From Chloroflexi bacterium HGW-Chloroflexi-2 (GTDB taxonomy: Bacteria; Chloroflexota; Anaerolineae; Anaerolineales; Anaerolineaceae), in contig PHBY01000004.1 of assembly GCA_002840735.1 (NCBI GenBank), positions 1 through 64,000 of the forward strand: DNA of 64,000 nucleotides, in the 5' to 3' direction. The notes under the pieces are model-generated. The model did not search any database. It was not told the DNA's origin and was given only the letters and a program-made list of their open reading frames with translations. Position numbers and translations under genes: made by a program. Shown one piece after another: positions 1 to 8,204 of this stretch; within the stretch, counting starts at the first letter, position 1; every line of letters begins with the position of its first letter.

Positions 1-84
1 TTCAATGGGAAAGATTTGTATGCAGAACCAATCATACCCACAGCAGTTTCTTCAATTTTAGATTTGTTATCTTCAGGACACTAA
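1..84 (+). CDS. C-terminal end of an unidentified protein (5' truncated by window)
   Basis: Frame 1 is open from the first base and gives 27 residues, ending SSILDLLSSGH before a TAA at 82-84. The start lies outside the window, so the product cannot be named. The same frame continues after the stop into the beta-propeller-like fragment that follows. The two may be parts of one gene broken by an in-frame stop, or two adjacent genes. Confidence 0.4.
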   Translation, partial: FNGKDLYAEPIIPTAVSSILDLLSSGH

Positions 85-354
85 AATGAGCAAGTCAGGA
101 GTGCTAAATTCGGAGAAACCTATGCAATTTACCAAGTCAATTCTGACGGTAGCTATTTAGAACGGGTGACTCCTGAGACATATTTGTTTGACATCACTGC
201 TCCGATTTGGAGCCCGGATGGTAAATTTTTTGTTGCTTATTCTCAAGACCATAACTCACAAGAAATCTTTGGTACGCCAACGCTATTTACATCAGACGGA
301 GAAATAATAACGCAAACAGGCCTTGAAGGAACAGCATTATCATGGATTTATTGA
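85..354 (+). pseudogene. TolB/PD40-like beta-propeller fragment
   Basis: Frame 1 reads on directly from the TAA at 82-84 and encodes about 89 residues. They contain IWSPDGKFFVAY, the typical PD40/TolB-like propeller strand, and SDGEIITQTG. The only in-frame start is a GTG at 166, in the middle of the homologous stretch, so the upstream part lacks a proper start. I read this as the decayed C-terminal end of a WD40-like secreted or membrane protein. A short intact gene starting at 166 is possible but less likely. Confidence 0.4.
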
Positions 355-661
355 GGTTAAAAACAATTTCGTTTACCAAACAAACCAACAAATCGCAAAA
401 ACTGCTAAATGCGGAAAGAGAAGCATTTAGAAGAGCATCAATCAGGAACCAACAATTGTAATTGGATATACTATTTTTGAAATATGAGATTTCCTTTTCA
501 TAATCTAATCATATCCGTTCAAACTAATAAATACACTGACTTAAAAATCTTTTTTTTATGTATCCAGATTGTACTGTCTGAGCTATTCCTTCCAAAAAGT
601 GTCATCAACAATATTTCGAATTTATTTATACTTTTCGCAAGAAAGCGGATTAGGGATCGTA
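355..661. other. Intergenic stretch with nothing recognised
   Basis: This AT-rich gap lies between the propeller fragment and the convergent minus-strand membrane gene. A 67-codon plus-strand open frame at 484-687 has no convincing ribosome site, has biased composition and runs into the neighbouring gene. I do not call it a gene, and I see no clear terminator. Confidence 0.4.
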
Positions 662-1075
662 TCAATCTGATGGATCATTTGGAATAAAACCCAGAATCCC
701 GCTTATCAGTACGCAGCTACCGGCAATTAACACTAAATGTGTGGGTTCGGGAAACTTGATTGGCTTCAAATTGAGGGCAATTCGAATATAAGGGGCAAGA
801 GGAGAAGCAAGACAAACAACAAAACCTCCTAGAAAAATCCAAATTAAATTGATATATCGGGCCGCATCTTTCTTTTTATAGAATAACCAAATCCCAATCG
901 CAATTACAAAACTAAAGGTTGTTCGGACCAGTAATATCAACCACCAGGACAATGCTGGATTAATAAGCCTAAAATTAATGCGAATAACTGTCTCGATCTT
1001 CTCCAGGCCCCAAGTACTAAGAATAATCAAGAACGGCAAGATACCAAGGAGGAAATTTCTATACCACAATTTCAT
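662..1075 (-). CDS. Small integral membrane protein of unknown function
   Basis: The 137-residue protein starting MKLWYRNFLLG has about four hydrophobic segments: residues 6-20, 42-62, 77-93 and 111-128. No known domain is recognised. An upstream TTG at 1093 would overlap the preceding exported-protein gene, so I prefer the ATG at 1075, four bases after that gene's stop. The close spacing indicates a two-gene operon with the 1080-1727 gene, probably under the direct-repeat promoter near 1.87 kb. Confidence 0.55.
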   Translation of the reverse strand: MKLWYRNFLLGILPFLIILSTWGLEKIETVIRINFRLINPALSWWLILLVRTTFSFVIAIGIWLFYKKKDAARYINLIWIFLGGFVVCLASPLAPYIRIALNLKPIKFPEPTHLVLIAGSCVLISGILGFIPNDPSD

Positions 1076-1079
1076 AAAA

Positions 1080-1727
1080 TTAACAAACCCCAAACGATCC
1101 GCCCTGACAAACGTTCACGGAGAAGGACCAGGAAGTCACCCCTCTTAATAAGTATACTGTTGAGGTTCCTCTTTGCTGATACGTGTCATTGATTGAGACA
1201 TACTGCCCGGCCCAAGATGGTGTCTCTGTGTAATACATGTTGTTGGCGGGATTATTCACGGTATTGGTCTCCGATTTGTTTATCTGCCCACCACCGTATA
1301 CTTCCCCAAAAACACTGGCTTTAATATCAAGGCGTGTACAACTTACCTGGGAATCCAGTCTTTCCCACTTCCCTTTGTAATAATTCACCCTGACGTAATC
1401 GAGCCCTCCGTATACAGCATGGTCGTAATTTTGTAGAATGTAAACTCGTGCGGACAAAGTTGGATCTTCATCAGATTTCTCTGAACTCGAGGTTAAAACT
1501 GAATGGGGAATTTCGGCTATGTATTCAGTTTGGAATTTGTTCACTCCAATCTGATGTGTACTCGCCACTACTGGAATTTGATAGCTATCTCCGGTTGTCA
1601 AGTTTGTAATTGTTCCCGTGATCCGATCTTCATAAATGGAAGTTTCTGCGTTTTGGGAGTTTAGCCGTCCGGTCGATGGTGCAAAGACCATTGAGGTAAT
1701 CATAAAAACAATGATGGTGAGCTTCAT
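1080..1727 (-). CDS. Exported protein of unknown function
   Basis: The 215-residue protein has an N-terminal signal peptide (MKLTIIVFMITSMVFAPSTG), so it is probably secreted or surface exposed. The mature part is rich in Ser, Thr, Asn and Tyr, suggesting a beta-rich fold. Cysteines in the middle (SCTRLD) and at the C-terminus (NVCQGGSFGVC) could form disulfides. I recognise no family. It is the first gene of a two-gene operon. Its leader of about 120 bases starts at a promoter with a PhoP-like direct repeat. Confidence 0.55.
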   Translation of the reverse strand: MKLTIIVFMITSMVFAPSTGRLNSQNAETSIYEDRITGTITNLTTGDSYQIPVVASTHQIGVNKFQTEYIAEIPHSVLTSSSEKSDEDPTLSARVYILQNYDHAVYGGLDYVRVNYYKGKWERLDSQVSCTRLDIKASVFGEVYGGGQINKSETNTVNNPANNMYYTETPSWAGQYVSINDTYQQRGTSTVYLLRGVTSWSFSVNVCQGGSFGVC

Positions 1728-1854
1728 GTCATTCCTCTTTCTGTGTTCACAGATTGTCTGGTCGCTTGAGCTTGAGAGTTGTGCTCATTATCAAATCACA
1801 CGAAGTACAACAGTTTCTTTCCAGATAGATTGGAACTTGTTCATCTCCAATATC

Positions 1855-1887
1855 ATTATAGCAATTCAGATGTTAAGTCTGTGTTAA
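1855..1887 (-). promoter_or_regulatory. PhoP/PhoB-type direct repeat and -10 for the exported-protein operon
   Basis: On the minus strand TTAACA (1887-1882) repeats after five bases as TTAACA (1876-1871). Ten bases later comes a perfect TATAAT (1860-1855). TTAACA-N5-TTAACA is the spacing known for Gram-positive PhoP boxes and for OmpR/PhoB-family response regulators generally. No good -35 is seen, which fits an activator-dependent promoter. The regulator is not in this window, so binding is an inference. Confidence 0.5.
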
Positions 1888-2183
1888 GTTTTTGAAATTT
1901 ATAGAAATTGAGGTAAAACCTTACCAAGGTTGAATATATACTGTGACATAGTGGCATTCATAAAAGGCAAGTTAAGTTACCTTGGGCTGAACAACAAATC
2001 TTAAATAATTGGGCCATACTTTTGAATCGAAGAGACATCATCACAATAATTTACCCCCCTTTGATAACACCTTTATATCTCTATAATTAGGGTTAGACAA
2101 TCTTTGATTAACCGTTGGCCAGACAGAACCTTCTGTGCAACTACGCTGAAGCGTGTCCGGTTTTGATTTTAAGCACATTTCTT
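1888..2183. other. Intergenic stretch with nothing recognised
   Basis: This AT-rich region lies between the promoter of the exported-protein operon and the truncated PIN gene. No open frame with a ribosome site, no RNA gene and no strong inverted repeat was found. Confidence 0.4.
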
Positions 2184-2258
2184 TTATGCGGAAAAGGAAG
2201 GAGCACCACTGAAGAACACTCCAGATATAAAAACATTGGTGTCAATGACTACTTTCAC
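2184..2258 (-). pseudogene. Truncated PIN-domain toxin (VapC-like N-terminus)
   Basis: A GTG at 2258 overlaps the AbrB stop by four bases (GTGA) and opens a 24-codon frame beginning VKVVIDTNVFISGVFF. This is the characteristic first strand of a PIN ribonuclease, with the catalytic Asp in VIDTNVFIS. It ends at a TAA after SFSA, so more than 80 percent of the domain is missing. The overlap with an AbrB-type antitoxin is the classical toxin-antitoxin arrangement. The toxin has therefore been destroyed and the antitoxin left as an orphan. Confidence 0.7.
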
Positions 2259-2518
2259 TCATGACCACTGGCTTTTTTGATTGCTGCTTTAATGTCCGAC
2301 TTCTTTAATCCAACGTTTTTTGCTTGCGCACGTGCTTGCTGAATGAGGTTGTCAAAATCTTCCATTATAGGTGCTTCGATGGTCTTAAGCATCACAACGT
2401 CATTTTCTCCCACGACAACAAATTGAGTGCCTTCCTTGAGGTTTAATTGCTTCCTGATGTTTTCAGGAATTACTATTTGTCCCTTTGAGGACATATGAGT
2501 AGTTGCTATTGCTTTCAT
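2255..2518 (-). CDS. AbrB/SpoVT-family DNA-binding antitoxin
   Basis: The 87-residue protein has a swapped-hairpin AbrB domain at residues 1-48, with the hallmark SSKGQIVIPENIRKQLNL followed by the EGTQFVVV strand. The Lys-rich C-terminal helix (residues 55-87) would be the toxin-binding part. It normally represses its own operon and neutralises a PIN toxin encoded immediately downstream. Here the toxin is only a 24-codon stub. A perfect 20-bp palindrome over its promoter is the likely autoregulatory operator. Confidence 0.85.
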   Translation of the reverse strand: MKAIATTHMSSKGQIVIPENIRKQLNLKEGTQFVVVGENDVVMLKTIEAPIMEDFDNLIQQARAQAKNVGLKKSDIKAAIKKASGHE

Positions 2519-2533
2519 TGGTCGTCTCCTTAA

Positions 2534-2577
2534 TTATCTTACTAGTAAGATAATAACACAAAGGAGGGGAAATTCAA
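2534..2577 (-). promoter_or_regulatory. AbrB antitoxin promoter with 20-bp palindromic operator
   Basis: TTATCTTACTAGTAAGATAA at 2534-2553 is a perfect palindrome. On the minus strand it overlaps a -10 (TATTAT, 2555-2550) that lies 16 bases from a -35 (TTGAAT, 2577-2572). An operator covering the -10 fits the autorepression usual for AbrB-type toxin-antitoxin operons. A ribosome site (AAGGAG) follows before the start codon. Confidence 0.65.
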
Positions 2578-2592
2578 CAATTACATCGTAAA

Positions 2593-3156
2593 TCATGACA
2601 ACAACTTTATCATTTGAAAAAGTATCACTGCAATTAATAGTAATGGTAAACCGGGAATTCTATGCAAACGAACCGTGTTTTCCTTGACCAAAGATTTAAT
2701 TGTCAACCATATGGTTACGATCACATGGACAGTCAAAAAAGCAAAAATAAATTTAATCTCTGGATAGATCATAATTATGGTCATGGTAGCCACCGCATCC
2801 GCCCCACCCCACCACTTCAACTCCCAGGCAACCCAAAAGCCGATGATCGCCAGAGGTGCGAAAGGTGAAGTTTGGACGGAAAAGTATACACCAAGAAATA
2901 ATAAAGGAAACCAAATAATCATTTTCCCGATCTCTTCCCATCCAATTAGGTGGGATATTCTTTCGCGCTCACTGACAGCTGCCACCAACACTGTGAGCAA
3001 AACCAAAGCCCAATTTCCCTGCCAGGTTCGATAAAAACATGCTCCAAAAAGCGGGATGATCACCCAGACACTGTGTGGGATCTCACTTTTACGAATATCG
3101 AACCAGGATACAATCCCTAACCAGACCACAACAAGAATCAATAATATCCAATCCAT
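2593..3156 (-). CDS. Prepilin peptidase (A24 family, TadV/CpaA-like)
   Basis: This 187-residue polytopic membrane protease would cleave the leader of Flp pilin and TadE-like pseudopilins at the cytoplasmic face. The two catalytic Asp are visible in SWFDIRKSEIP (D20) and in KWWGGADA (D120), equivalent to the conserved D and GxGD of the family. It lacks the N-methylation domain of PilD and matches the short TadV/CpaA size. It is the last gene of operon A, 14 bases after the transglycosylase. A broken paralog sits beyond the tRNA scar at 46,566-46,715. Confidence 0.8.
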   Translation of the reverse strand: MDWILLILVVVWLGIVSWFDIRKSEIPHSVWVIIPLFGACFYRTWQGNWALVLLTVLVAAVSERERISHLIGWEEIGKMIIWFPLLFLGVYFSVQTSPFAPLAIIGFWVAWELKWWGGADAVATMTIIMIYPEIKFIFAFLTVHVIVTIWLTIKSLVKENTVRLHRIPGLPLLLIAVILFQMIKLLS

Positions 3157-3170
3157 GAAATACCTCTACC

Positions 3171-4166
3171 CTAGGGTTTGATCTGCCCTTCGATACGTCG
3201 GATGTATTCTGCACCACTGGCACACCTGCTGGAAAAATTAGCAGCTATGCTATTCCAATCCCATTCACTTCGTTCAGGGACGTTCCGGCTATTTGGGTTT
3301 CCGGTCTTTTGAAGCGCCTGGTAAACGCAACCAGCTCCAGCGTGATAATTTGCCAGAACTAAACGCCAATAATCTTCAAAGCTCAACAATGCTGCAGGAG
3401 ATTTCCCAGTAGCCAAATAAATAACCCGTGTAGACTGCATACAACTGGCGTTAAGGGTTTCTGTCAAAACTAGTACAGCCTGATTGCCTTTTTCAATGTT
3501 CACTCCACCCACACAACTAGAGCAGGTAGCATCGATTTCTTTCAATACCAATCCACGTAGAAGCAATTGGGTCGCTGAGTCAAGGAACTGGTATTGGGTG
3601 CTACAACTTTTTCCTCCGAACGCTTGCCGGCAAATGCTTTGGTAATAATCCGGACGCCACATCAGGACAAGATCAGCGCCATATCCAGTCATTTGGCCTA
3701 ATCCAATCTCTCCCTGTATCCAATTCGCTGCTGGCCAAAATTGCGATTCAACCGCGATAACAGCTTTGACCACCTTCGGGGGCAAATCATTGGATCGAGA
3801 GTAGGTAAGGATCGTCGGATCAAATCGGTTCTGCCAGACCTTCACTTGATCTGTGGTGAGTTCGATACCACAACCATTCGCAGAGCCATCTGGATTCAGA
3901 CCTTGAGCTGGGCAGCTTGAGCTATCAATTAGTCCGGATGACAATAGCTTGGCAGCCAAAATGTCATAGCGGTTGGCGGTAGTTAGGTCTGTGTTTTCTT
4001 CAGCGTGCATCAACCAATCTGGGATTGAGGTTGGGGTAAGTCCATACGCTATCTGGCAAGTTCCCCCGCTGTCTGCTTTCACTGGTACAGCATTCCAATT
4101 GGCGGTAGTCATACCTAAGACGACCAATAGAAAACGGATTACGGGCGACCATGCACGGGATGCCAT
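3171..4166 (-). CDS. Exported lytic transglycosylase-like protein
   Basis: The 331-residue protein has a signal peptide at residues 1-32. Its SLT-like catalytic domain shows AVIAVESQFWPAAN (putative catalytic Glu), GEIGLGQMTGYG and LANYHAGAGCVYQAL, in the order known for goose-type and Slt lysozyme folds. Many Cys (CSSCVGG and others) suggest disulfides outside the membrane. Such enzymes open peptidoglycan for pili and conjugation machines. The ATG at 4166 has a good GGGAGG site four bases upstream. It overlaps the C-terminal end of the preceding Ig-repeat gene. Confidence 0.75.
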   Translation of the reverse strand: MASRAWSPVIRFLLVVLGMTTANWNAVPVKADSGGTCQIAYGLTPTSIPDWLMHAEENTDLTTANRYDILAAKLLSSGLIDSSSCPAQGLNPDGSANGCGIELTTDQVKVWQNRFDPTILTYSRSNDLPPKVVKAVIAVESQFWPAANWIQGEIGLGQMTGYGADLVLMWRPDYYQSICRQAFGGKSCSTQYQFLDSATQLLLRGLVLKEIDATCSSCVGGVNIEKGNQAVLVLTETLNASCMQSTRVIYLATGKSPAALLSFEDYWRLVLANYHAGAGCVYQALQKTGNPNSRNVPERSEWDWNSIAANFSSRCASGAEYIRRIEGQIKP

Positions 4167-5906
4167 GCCACCTCCCATACTGCACTAGCAGTTCGATAAG
4201 TCTGACCGGAATTATCCTGTAAATCTGCCCAGGCAGTCCAAATACCTTCTTCGGTGGTGCCAAAATTGAGATCTCCAGAATTTTCAGGAATTACAGACCA
4301 GGTTGATCCACTGCGGGTCAGAGAAATCAGAGCGCCCGATGGTGTACGAACCCATACAAGAATCGAATAAGGTGAAATACCACCTGACACGGTTCCAATC
4401 AGGGTTTGTGCAGGTTGTCCAAGATTTGGCGCAAACAAGATCAATCGTGCGTATGTCACTGAAATCGTTACGCTCAGTGGCGCAACGACAACCACCGTAA
4501 CCGAATCGCTGACGGTTTCATACTGATTCGAACACGTAATGGTATAGGTATGGGTTCCGGTGACGGATCCATTCAGGGATCTACTTCCAGTTACGATAAC
4601 ATTTCCCGTCCAAATTCCATCTGTACTCAGCGCTGTGCAGCTGGTTGCATCCTTACTAATCCAACTCAGCGTAAAGCTGGCCCACGACAGGCGGATTGTA
4701 GACAATGACTGTGACACTGTCCGAAGCAGATCCAATTGGATTGGAGCAGGTCAAGGTGTAGGTAAAGGTTCCGATGGTAATACCGGAGTAATTCGAAGAG
4801 CCTGTTTGGCTCTTACTTCCACTCCAGCTTCCAGAAGCGGAACAGGTATCTGCATTGCTGGAAGTCCAGCTCAACAGATATTGTGCGGGAGAAGTCAGGC
4901 GGATTGTCCCATTCTGGTTATTCGCTTTCAAATCCACACTGGGCGGGAGTGAGCACCGAATCGTTTTGTTTGTTCCTGACAAATCAAACCAGGAGGAATT
5001 ATAGGGATTTTGACCTTGAACGCGTATGGTGTGTTGAACATTGGGCGAAATCAATCCCCACAAATCTTGAGTGAACCCACAAGTGCCACCTGTACAGGTT
5101 CCAGTCAGATCCGCCCTGTACTGGTTAGCGACTCCATTCGCTACCAAATTACCATCTACCAGGATGCGGTAATTGATATCCAACCCTGGAGCGGCATCTT
5201 GCATCACCCAGCCGTAAGCACGACATTGGGATTGAGGTACTGTTCCAGAGGCTCCATCATGGTAGCCAGTAAAGGTATCTCGATAAGCCCAGATTAAGAC
5301 GAAATCTTCAAAGTCGTGGTCATAACCGCCATTACTATTATCTTCATCCCAATCTCCCCAACATTGTGGAGTGCCAATAATGGTATCCCCGGAAGCAAGG
5401 AATGCTGTCATTAAACTGGTAAAGTCTCTACCACCAGCGCTTGGGTTGTAGTTTTGCGAATAGAAGTAATTTGGGCAAAAGTAATCGTGATGAGGCGTTT
5501 TCCAACCCACATGCGGGTTAGCACATCCCCCTGAGCCGCAGTTACCTCCATAACAATCACAACCTCTGATCTGGATCGTCTCACCCGCTGCAACCGTGAT
5601 CGGGGTTAGCACAGTTTGGTTGTTGATCACATCCATATAGGTGCAGTTCTGCCCTACCCTGCAGCCATTACGGATGAAGTAATAGCGCGAAAAATACCCC
5701 GGTGAGCTTGAGGTAATGACATTCCATAAAACAATTCTTCCGGCTCTGGGAAATGTGATCGATACTGGATTTGGATTATATGCAACAATGGTATGTCCAT
5801 AATCGGCGAGTGCAGAGATGGTGATCACCAGACCAATCACAACCGCCAGGATTAATCCCAATATTGTTTTCTTACGAGTTGTTAGATTCGATAATAATTT
5901 TTTCAT
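4139..5906 (-). pseudogene. Exported Cys-rich protein with Ig-like repeats, frameshifted
   Basis: Two frames together make one protein of about 588 residues. The first (4656-5906) has a membrane or signal segment at residues 14-34, a Cys-rich part and one Ig-like repeat of the type LLSWTSSNADTCSASG...FTYTLTCSN...SDSVTV. The second frame resumes at FTLSWISKDATSCTA with another repeat copy ending in SDSVTVVVV. Removing one G from the GGG run complementary to 4681-4683 joins them smoothly as NPPVVASFTLSW. It lies among pilus genes and is probably a surface or adhesin-like component. Whether the indel is real or a sequence error is open. Confidence 0.65.
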
Positions 5907-6440
5907 TGAGCAACCCCGGCAGAAGCAAATACTCGAACGGTTTTCAAATCAATCCCAAAAATATCCAGAATTGTCCACAGAACTGGTACTTCAAGATACA
6001 CCCCGACCGCAGGCTCATTGCTTGACCAGTCGCTTAATCCTTCTCCCAACCGGACTGGACGTGGTGGAAATCCAGATACAGTTCCGCCAAAGGGGTCAGG
6101 TAACACCCGGATTGACGAGGTGTACCCAATAATTCCACGTGCTTGCATAGCAGAATTAACTACGTTTTGGGCTTCATTACTGGCCACGGCTTGATCCAGT
6201 TGGATAAAGCCTGTATTGAGAACAGCATCCCAGTCCCTCCCTCGAGATGCACCAGCAAGCGCAGCCTCTTGCGCCACAGAATAAGCCCAATTACGTGCCG
6301 CATACAGCCTGTAAATATCCACACCCACCTGCAATCACGACAAGCACGAGGATGGATAATAATCCCCACACTGCGGATTGTGCTTTTCTTTCAATAATCA
6401 TCCCATTTCCAGTAAAAGCTTTTAAAGGTAATTGGATCAT
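5903..6440 (-). pseudogene. TadG/TadE-like pseudopilin, frameshifted near its N-terminus
   Basis: The body (5903-6334) has the TadE/TadG look: GVDIYRLYAARNWAYSVA, then AALAGASRGRDWD and a beta-rich C-terminal half. The missing N-terminal membrane helix is in another frame that starts at ATG 6440, overlaps the TadE stop as ATGA, and reads RKAQSAVWGLLSILVLVVIAG. Deleting one G from the GGG complementary to 6324-6326 fuses the two as VIAGGVDIYRLY. The start is thus 6440, translationally coupled to tadE. The corrected protein is about 178 residues. Confidence 0.7.
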
Positions 6441-6883
6441 GGATACCGCTCCACGATTCCCCAGTGCTGAACTCGTATTGTCATGATGGGTTCAGAAAGG
6501 AAGGGGATATCTGCCTGAAATGGTGCAGAAGCCTCCAAGATAAAAGTAGTTCCAAATGGGCTGCCTGAAAGCCAGGCTGAACTCCGTGGAGTGCCGGTAG
6601 CATCAAAAACTTGAATGGTCGTAGCCTCAACCGTACCCATCACATTTTGGTTCGTCCCTTCTTGAATCAAGTTCTTTGCATAACTCCATTGGGTAGGATC
6701 TAGGGATAAAGCACGAACAGCTGCGCCGGCACTGCTGTCCAATGCCTGCCTCATGGCCACTCCACGGCTGAGTTCAATACCACCAAAAATGACCAGTGCA
6801 AGCACCATCAGAACTAACAAGGCTTCAACTGCTGCCTGCCCCTTTGAATCTGATTTAAGACCCAATTTCGGCGTTGACATCAT
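6437..6883 (-). CDS. TadE-like pseudopilin
   Basis: The 148-residue protein carries a prepilin-like signal: SKGQAAVEALLVLMVLALVIFGG, with cleavage expected after Gly and Glu at +5, then ELSRGVAMRQALDSSAGAAVRA. This is the TadE family pattern of an N-terminal helix with a beta-rich tail. It is thought to act as a minor pilin or assembly factor in Flp pilus systems after processing by the A24 peptidase. The start overlaps the Flp pilin gene, and its stop overlaps the next start as ATGA, indicating coupled translation. Confidence 0.8.
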   Translation of the reverse strand: MMSTPKLGLKSDSKGQAAVEALLVLMVLALVIFGGIELSRGVAMRQALDSSAGAAVRALSLDPTQWSYAKNLIQEGTNQNVMGTVEATTIQVFDATGTPRSSAWLSGSPFGTTFILEASAPFQADIPFLSEPIMTIRVQHWGIVERYP

Positions 6884-7001
6884 TGAACTTGACCTTTAAA
6901 GTGGAAAAGACTTCCCAGAGCGCGCCGCCAACCAGAGCGATGAAGATCGCCAGGACAACGATATACTCAACAACGCTTTGTCCATTTCGATCATGTAACA
7001 T
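6855..7001 (-). CDS. Flp-type pilin (48 residues)
   Basis: A short gene with a strong ribosome site (GGAGGAATT) before ATG 7001. It encodes MLHDRNGQSVVEYIVVLAIF and about 28 more residues. RNG|QSVVEY is the classical Flp prepilin processing motif G/XXXXEY, followed directly by the single hydrophobic helix. At 48 residues it is the typical Flp size. It should be the major pilus subunit, processed by the peptidase at 2593-3156. It overlaps the start of the TadE gene and follows a second pilin-like gene and a strong hairpin. Confidence 0.8.
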   Translation of the reverse strand: MLHDRNGQSVVEYIVVLAIFIALVGGALWEVFSTLKVKFNDVNAEIGS

Positions 7002-7063
7002 AATTCCTCCTCTCCTTGGAATGCTCCTCTGCACTTATACAGAAGAAGCGGAGTGTTATTGTT

Positions 7064-7099
7064 TGGTAGCTGGTCTTCAGGATAGAAGACCAGCTACCA
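7064..7099 (-). repeat. Perfect 15-bp hairpin between the two pilin genes
   Basis: Arms 7064-7078 (TGGTAGCTGGTCTTC) and 7085-7099 are perfectly complementary around a 6-base loop. There is no T run after it on the minus strand, so it is not a standard intrinsic terminator. Between two small, probably highly expressed pilin genes it more likely blocks 3' exonucleases or sets different mRNA levels. Confidence 0.6.
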
Positions 7100-7113
7100 G
7101 GTCTGCTAAAAAA

Positions 7114-7284
7114 TTATGGGTGTGCAGCTGGCACAGCGATGCTGTTAATCCAGTCCGCAATGCTGCCGCCCTGGGTACCGATATTACTCAGGATGGCCCA
7201 GATAGCCACTGCTCCCAAGACAACTGCGATCGCCAGAACAACAACAAACTGTGGAATTTCGGATGCTTTCTTATCGAACAACAT
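7114..7284 (-). CDS. Small pilin-like single-helix protein (56 residues)
   Basis: ATG 7284 follows AAAGGAG and opens 56 codons beginning MLFDKKASEIPQFVVVLAIA, then a long hydrophobic stretch (VVLGAVAIWAILSNIG) and a short polar tail. Size and position just before the Flp gene suggest a pilin or minor pilin. It lacks the G/XXXXEY motif, and the place of +5 Glu is unclear, so processing by the prepilin peptidase is uncertain. Strong hairpins flank the gene on both sides (7342-7365 and 7064-7099). Confidence 0.65.
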   Translation of the reverse strand: MLFDKKASEIPQFVVVLAIAVVLGAVAIWAILSNIGTQGGSIADWINSIAVPAAHP

Positions 7285-7341
7285 AAACAGGCTCCTTTCC
7301 CTCGCACTTTGAGCGGGGGTTTTGAAAAATGGGCTGGTACG

Positions 7342-7365
7342 CCCCCATCGCGGAGCGATAGGGGG
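7342..7365 (-). repeat. GC-rich hairpin between tadC and the pilin genes
   Basis: CCCCCATCGC (7342-7351) pairs with GCGAT-A-GGGGG (7355-7365) with a three-base loop and one bulged A. It sits immediately after the stop of the T2SS-F gene, without a U tract on the minus strand. It may be an mRNA 3' or 5' boundary that isolates the pilin messages from the upstream assembly genes. Confidence 0.5.
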
Positions 7366-8202
7366 TTAGAAACCGCCGCCAATCGACACCCCGGAGAGGG
7401 TTTTCAGGATGCGGTCAACAAGCGGGTAAAACAACAAGATAACAATTGGACCAAGGAGAAACGGCATAGCCAATAAGGTGATGCGCAGGGGCAAACGCTG
7501 CATCTGTTCTTCGGATTGGTAACCGATCTCTTCGTTCAATTCTTCGATGACACTGGCAATCGCTTGATCAACATCGGAGACTCCTCCGGATTGTTGAGCA
7601 GCCTGGACACGTTGTACAACGCGAAGCAACTGGGGGGATTTCAAATCGTCAGCTAACTGGTTAAGTAAATCCAACCCACTGCGAGCAGAACTACCCTGCA
7701 GCCTTTTTTGTAGACGTTGGTATACAACTGAAGTTTCGATGGTCGTCTTTGCCAAGCTCTCTAATCCAAGCAAGAGCGAACCTTGTAAGCTCATATGCAG
7801 ACGTACATCGATCAGAAACTGTCGAATTTGTCCGACCATGAACCGTTTTCGCTGCTGGATCAAATAGCGTTTGGCTAACCACACCAGACCTGGCAATGCC
7901 AGGAAACCCAACCGGATGCTGGGAAGCTGCGGTCCTAAGGCTGCCAATAGGATCAGTCCAATCAGGGCTGTACCCGCATAAAGAGCTCCCCATGGAATGT
8001 CGCCGAACCCCATAATTGCTTCTTCTGTTCTTTTCTCGTCGCTTTGATATTTGGTTCCGAGTCCGAGAGCGTGTAAACGTCCACGCTGTATCGGACGGCT
8101 AAGCCTCCTTCCTGTTTTAAATAAAATGGATATTACGGTATTGGCAATCATGCCCACTCCGATTGCCAGACTAAAGCCCACCACAAGGGAAAAGGTATCC
8201 AT
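7366..8202 (-). CDS. TadC-like T2SS-F inner-membrane platform protein (second set)
   Basis: The 278-residue protein has hydrophobic segments near residues 5-27, 70-105 and 245-265 around a cytoplasmic helical domain (residues 112-240; RFMVGQIRQFLIDVRLHM, then an EELNEEIGYQSEEQMQ helix). This is the usual GspF/TadC topology. It would form the inner-membrane platform on which a TadA-type ATPase acts. It pairs with the 8205-9089 gene two bases upstream. Together they form a second TadB/TadC pair besides 14,269-15,968. Confidence 0.7.
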   Translation of the reverse strand: MDTFSLVVGFSLAIGVGMIANTVISILFKTGRRLSRPIQRGRLHALGLGTKYQSDEKRTEEAIMGFGDIPWGALYAGTALIGLILLAALGPQLPSIRLGFLALPGLVWLAKRYLIQQRKRFMVGQIRQFLIDVRLHMSLQGSLLLGLESLAKTTIETSVVYQRLQKRLQGSSARSGLDLLNQLADDLKSPQLLRVVQRVQAAQQSGGVSDVDQAIASVIEELNEEIGYQSEEQMQRLPLRITLLAMPFLLGPIVILLFYPLVDRILKTLSGVSIGGGF

Positions 8203-8204
8203 TC

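Noticed and set aside
484-687. 67-codon plus-strand frame of hydrophobic composition
   Set aside because: No ribosome site or promoter, and the end overlaps a convincing minus-strand gene.
4139-6440. Programmed ribosomal frameshifting for the broken pilus genes
   Set aside because: No slippery heptamer with downstream structure was found at the junctions, and the directions differ among the three genes. A plain single-base indel is simpler.
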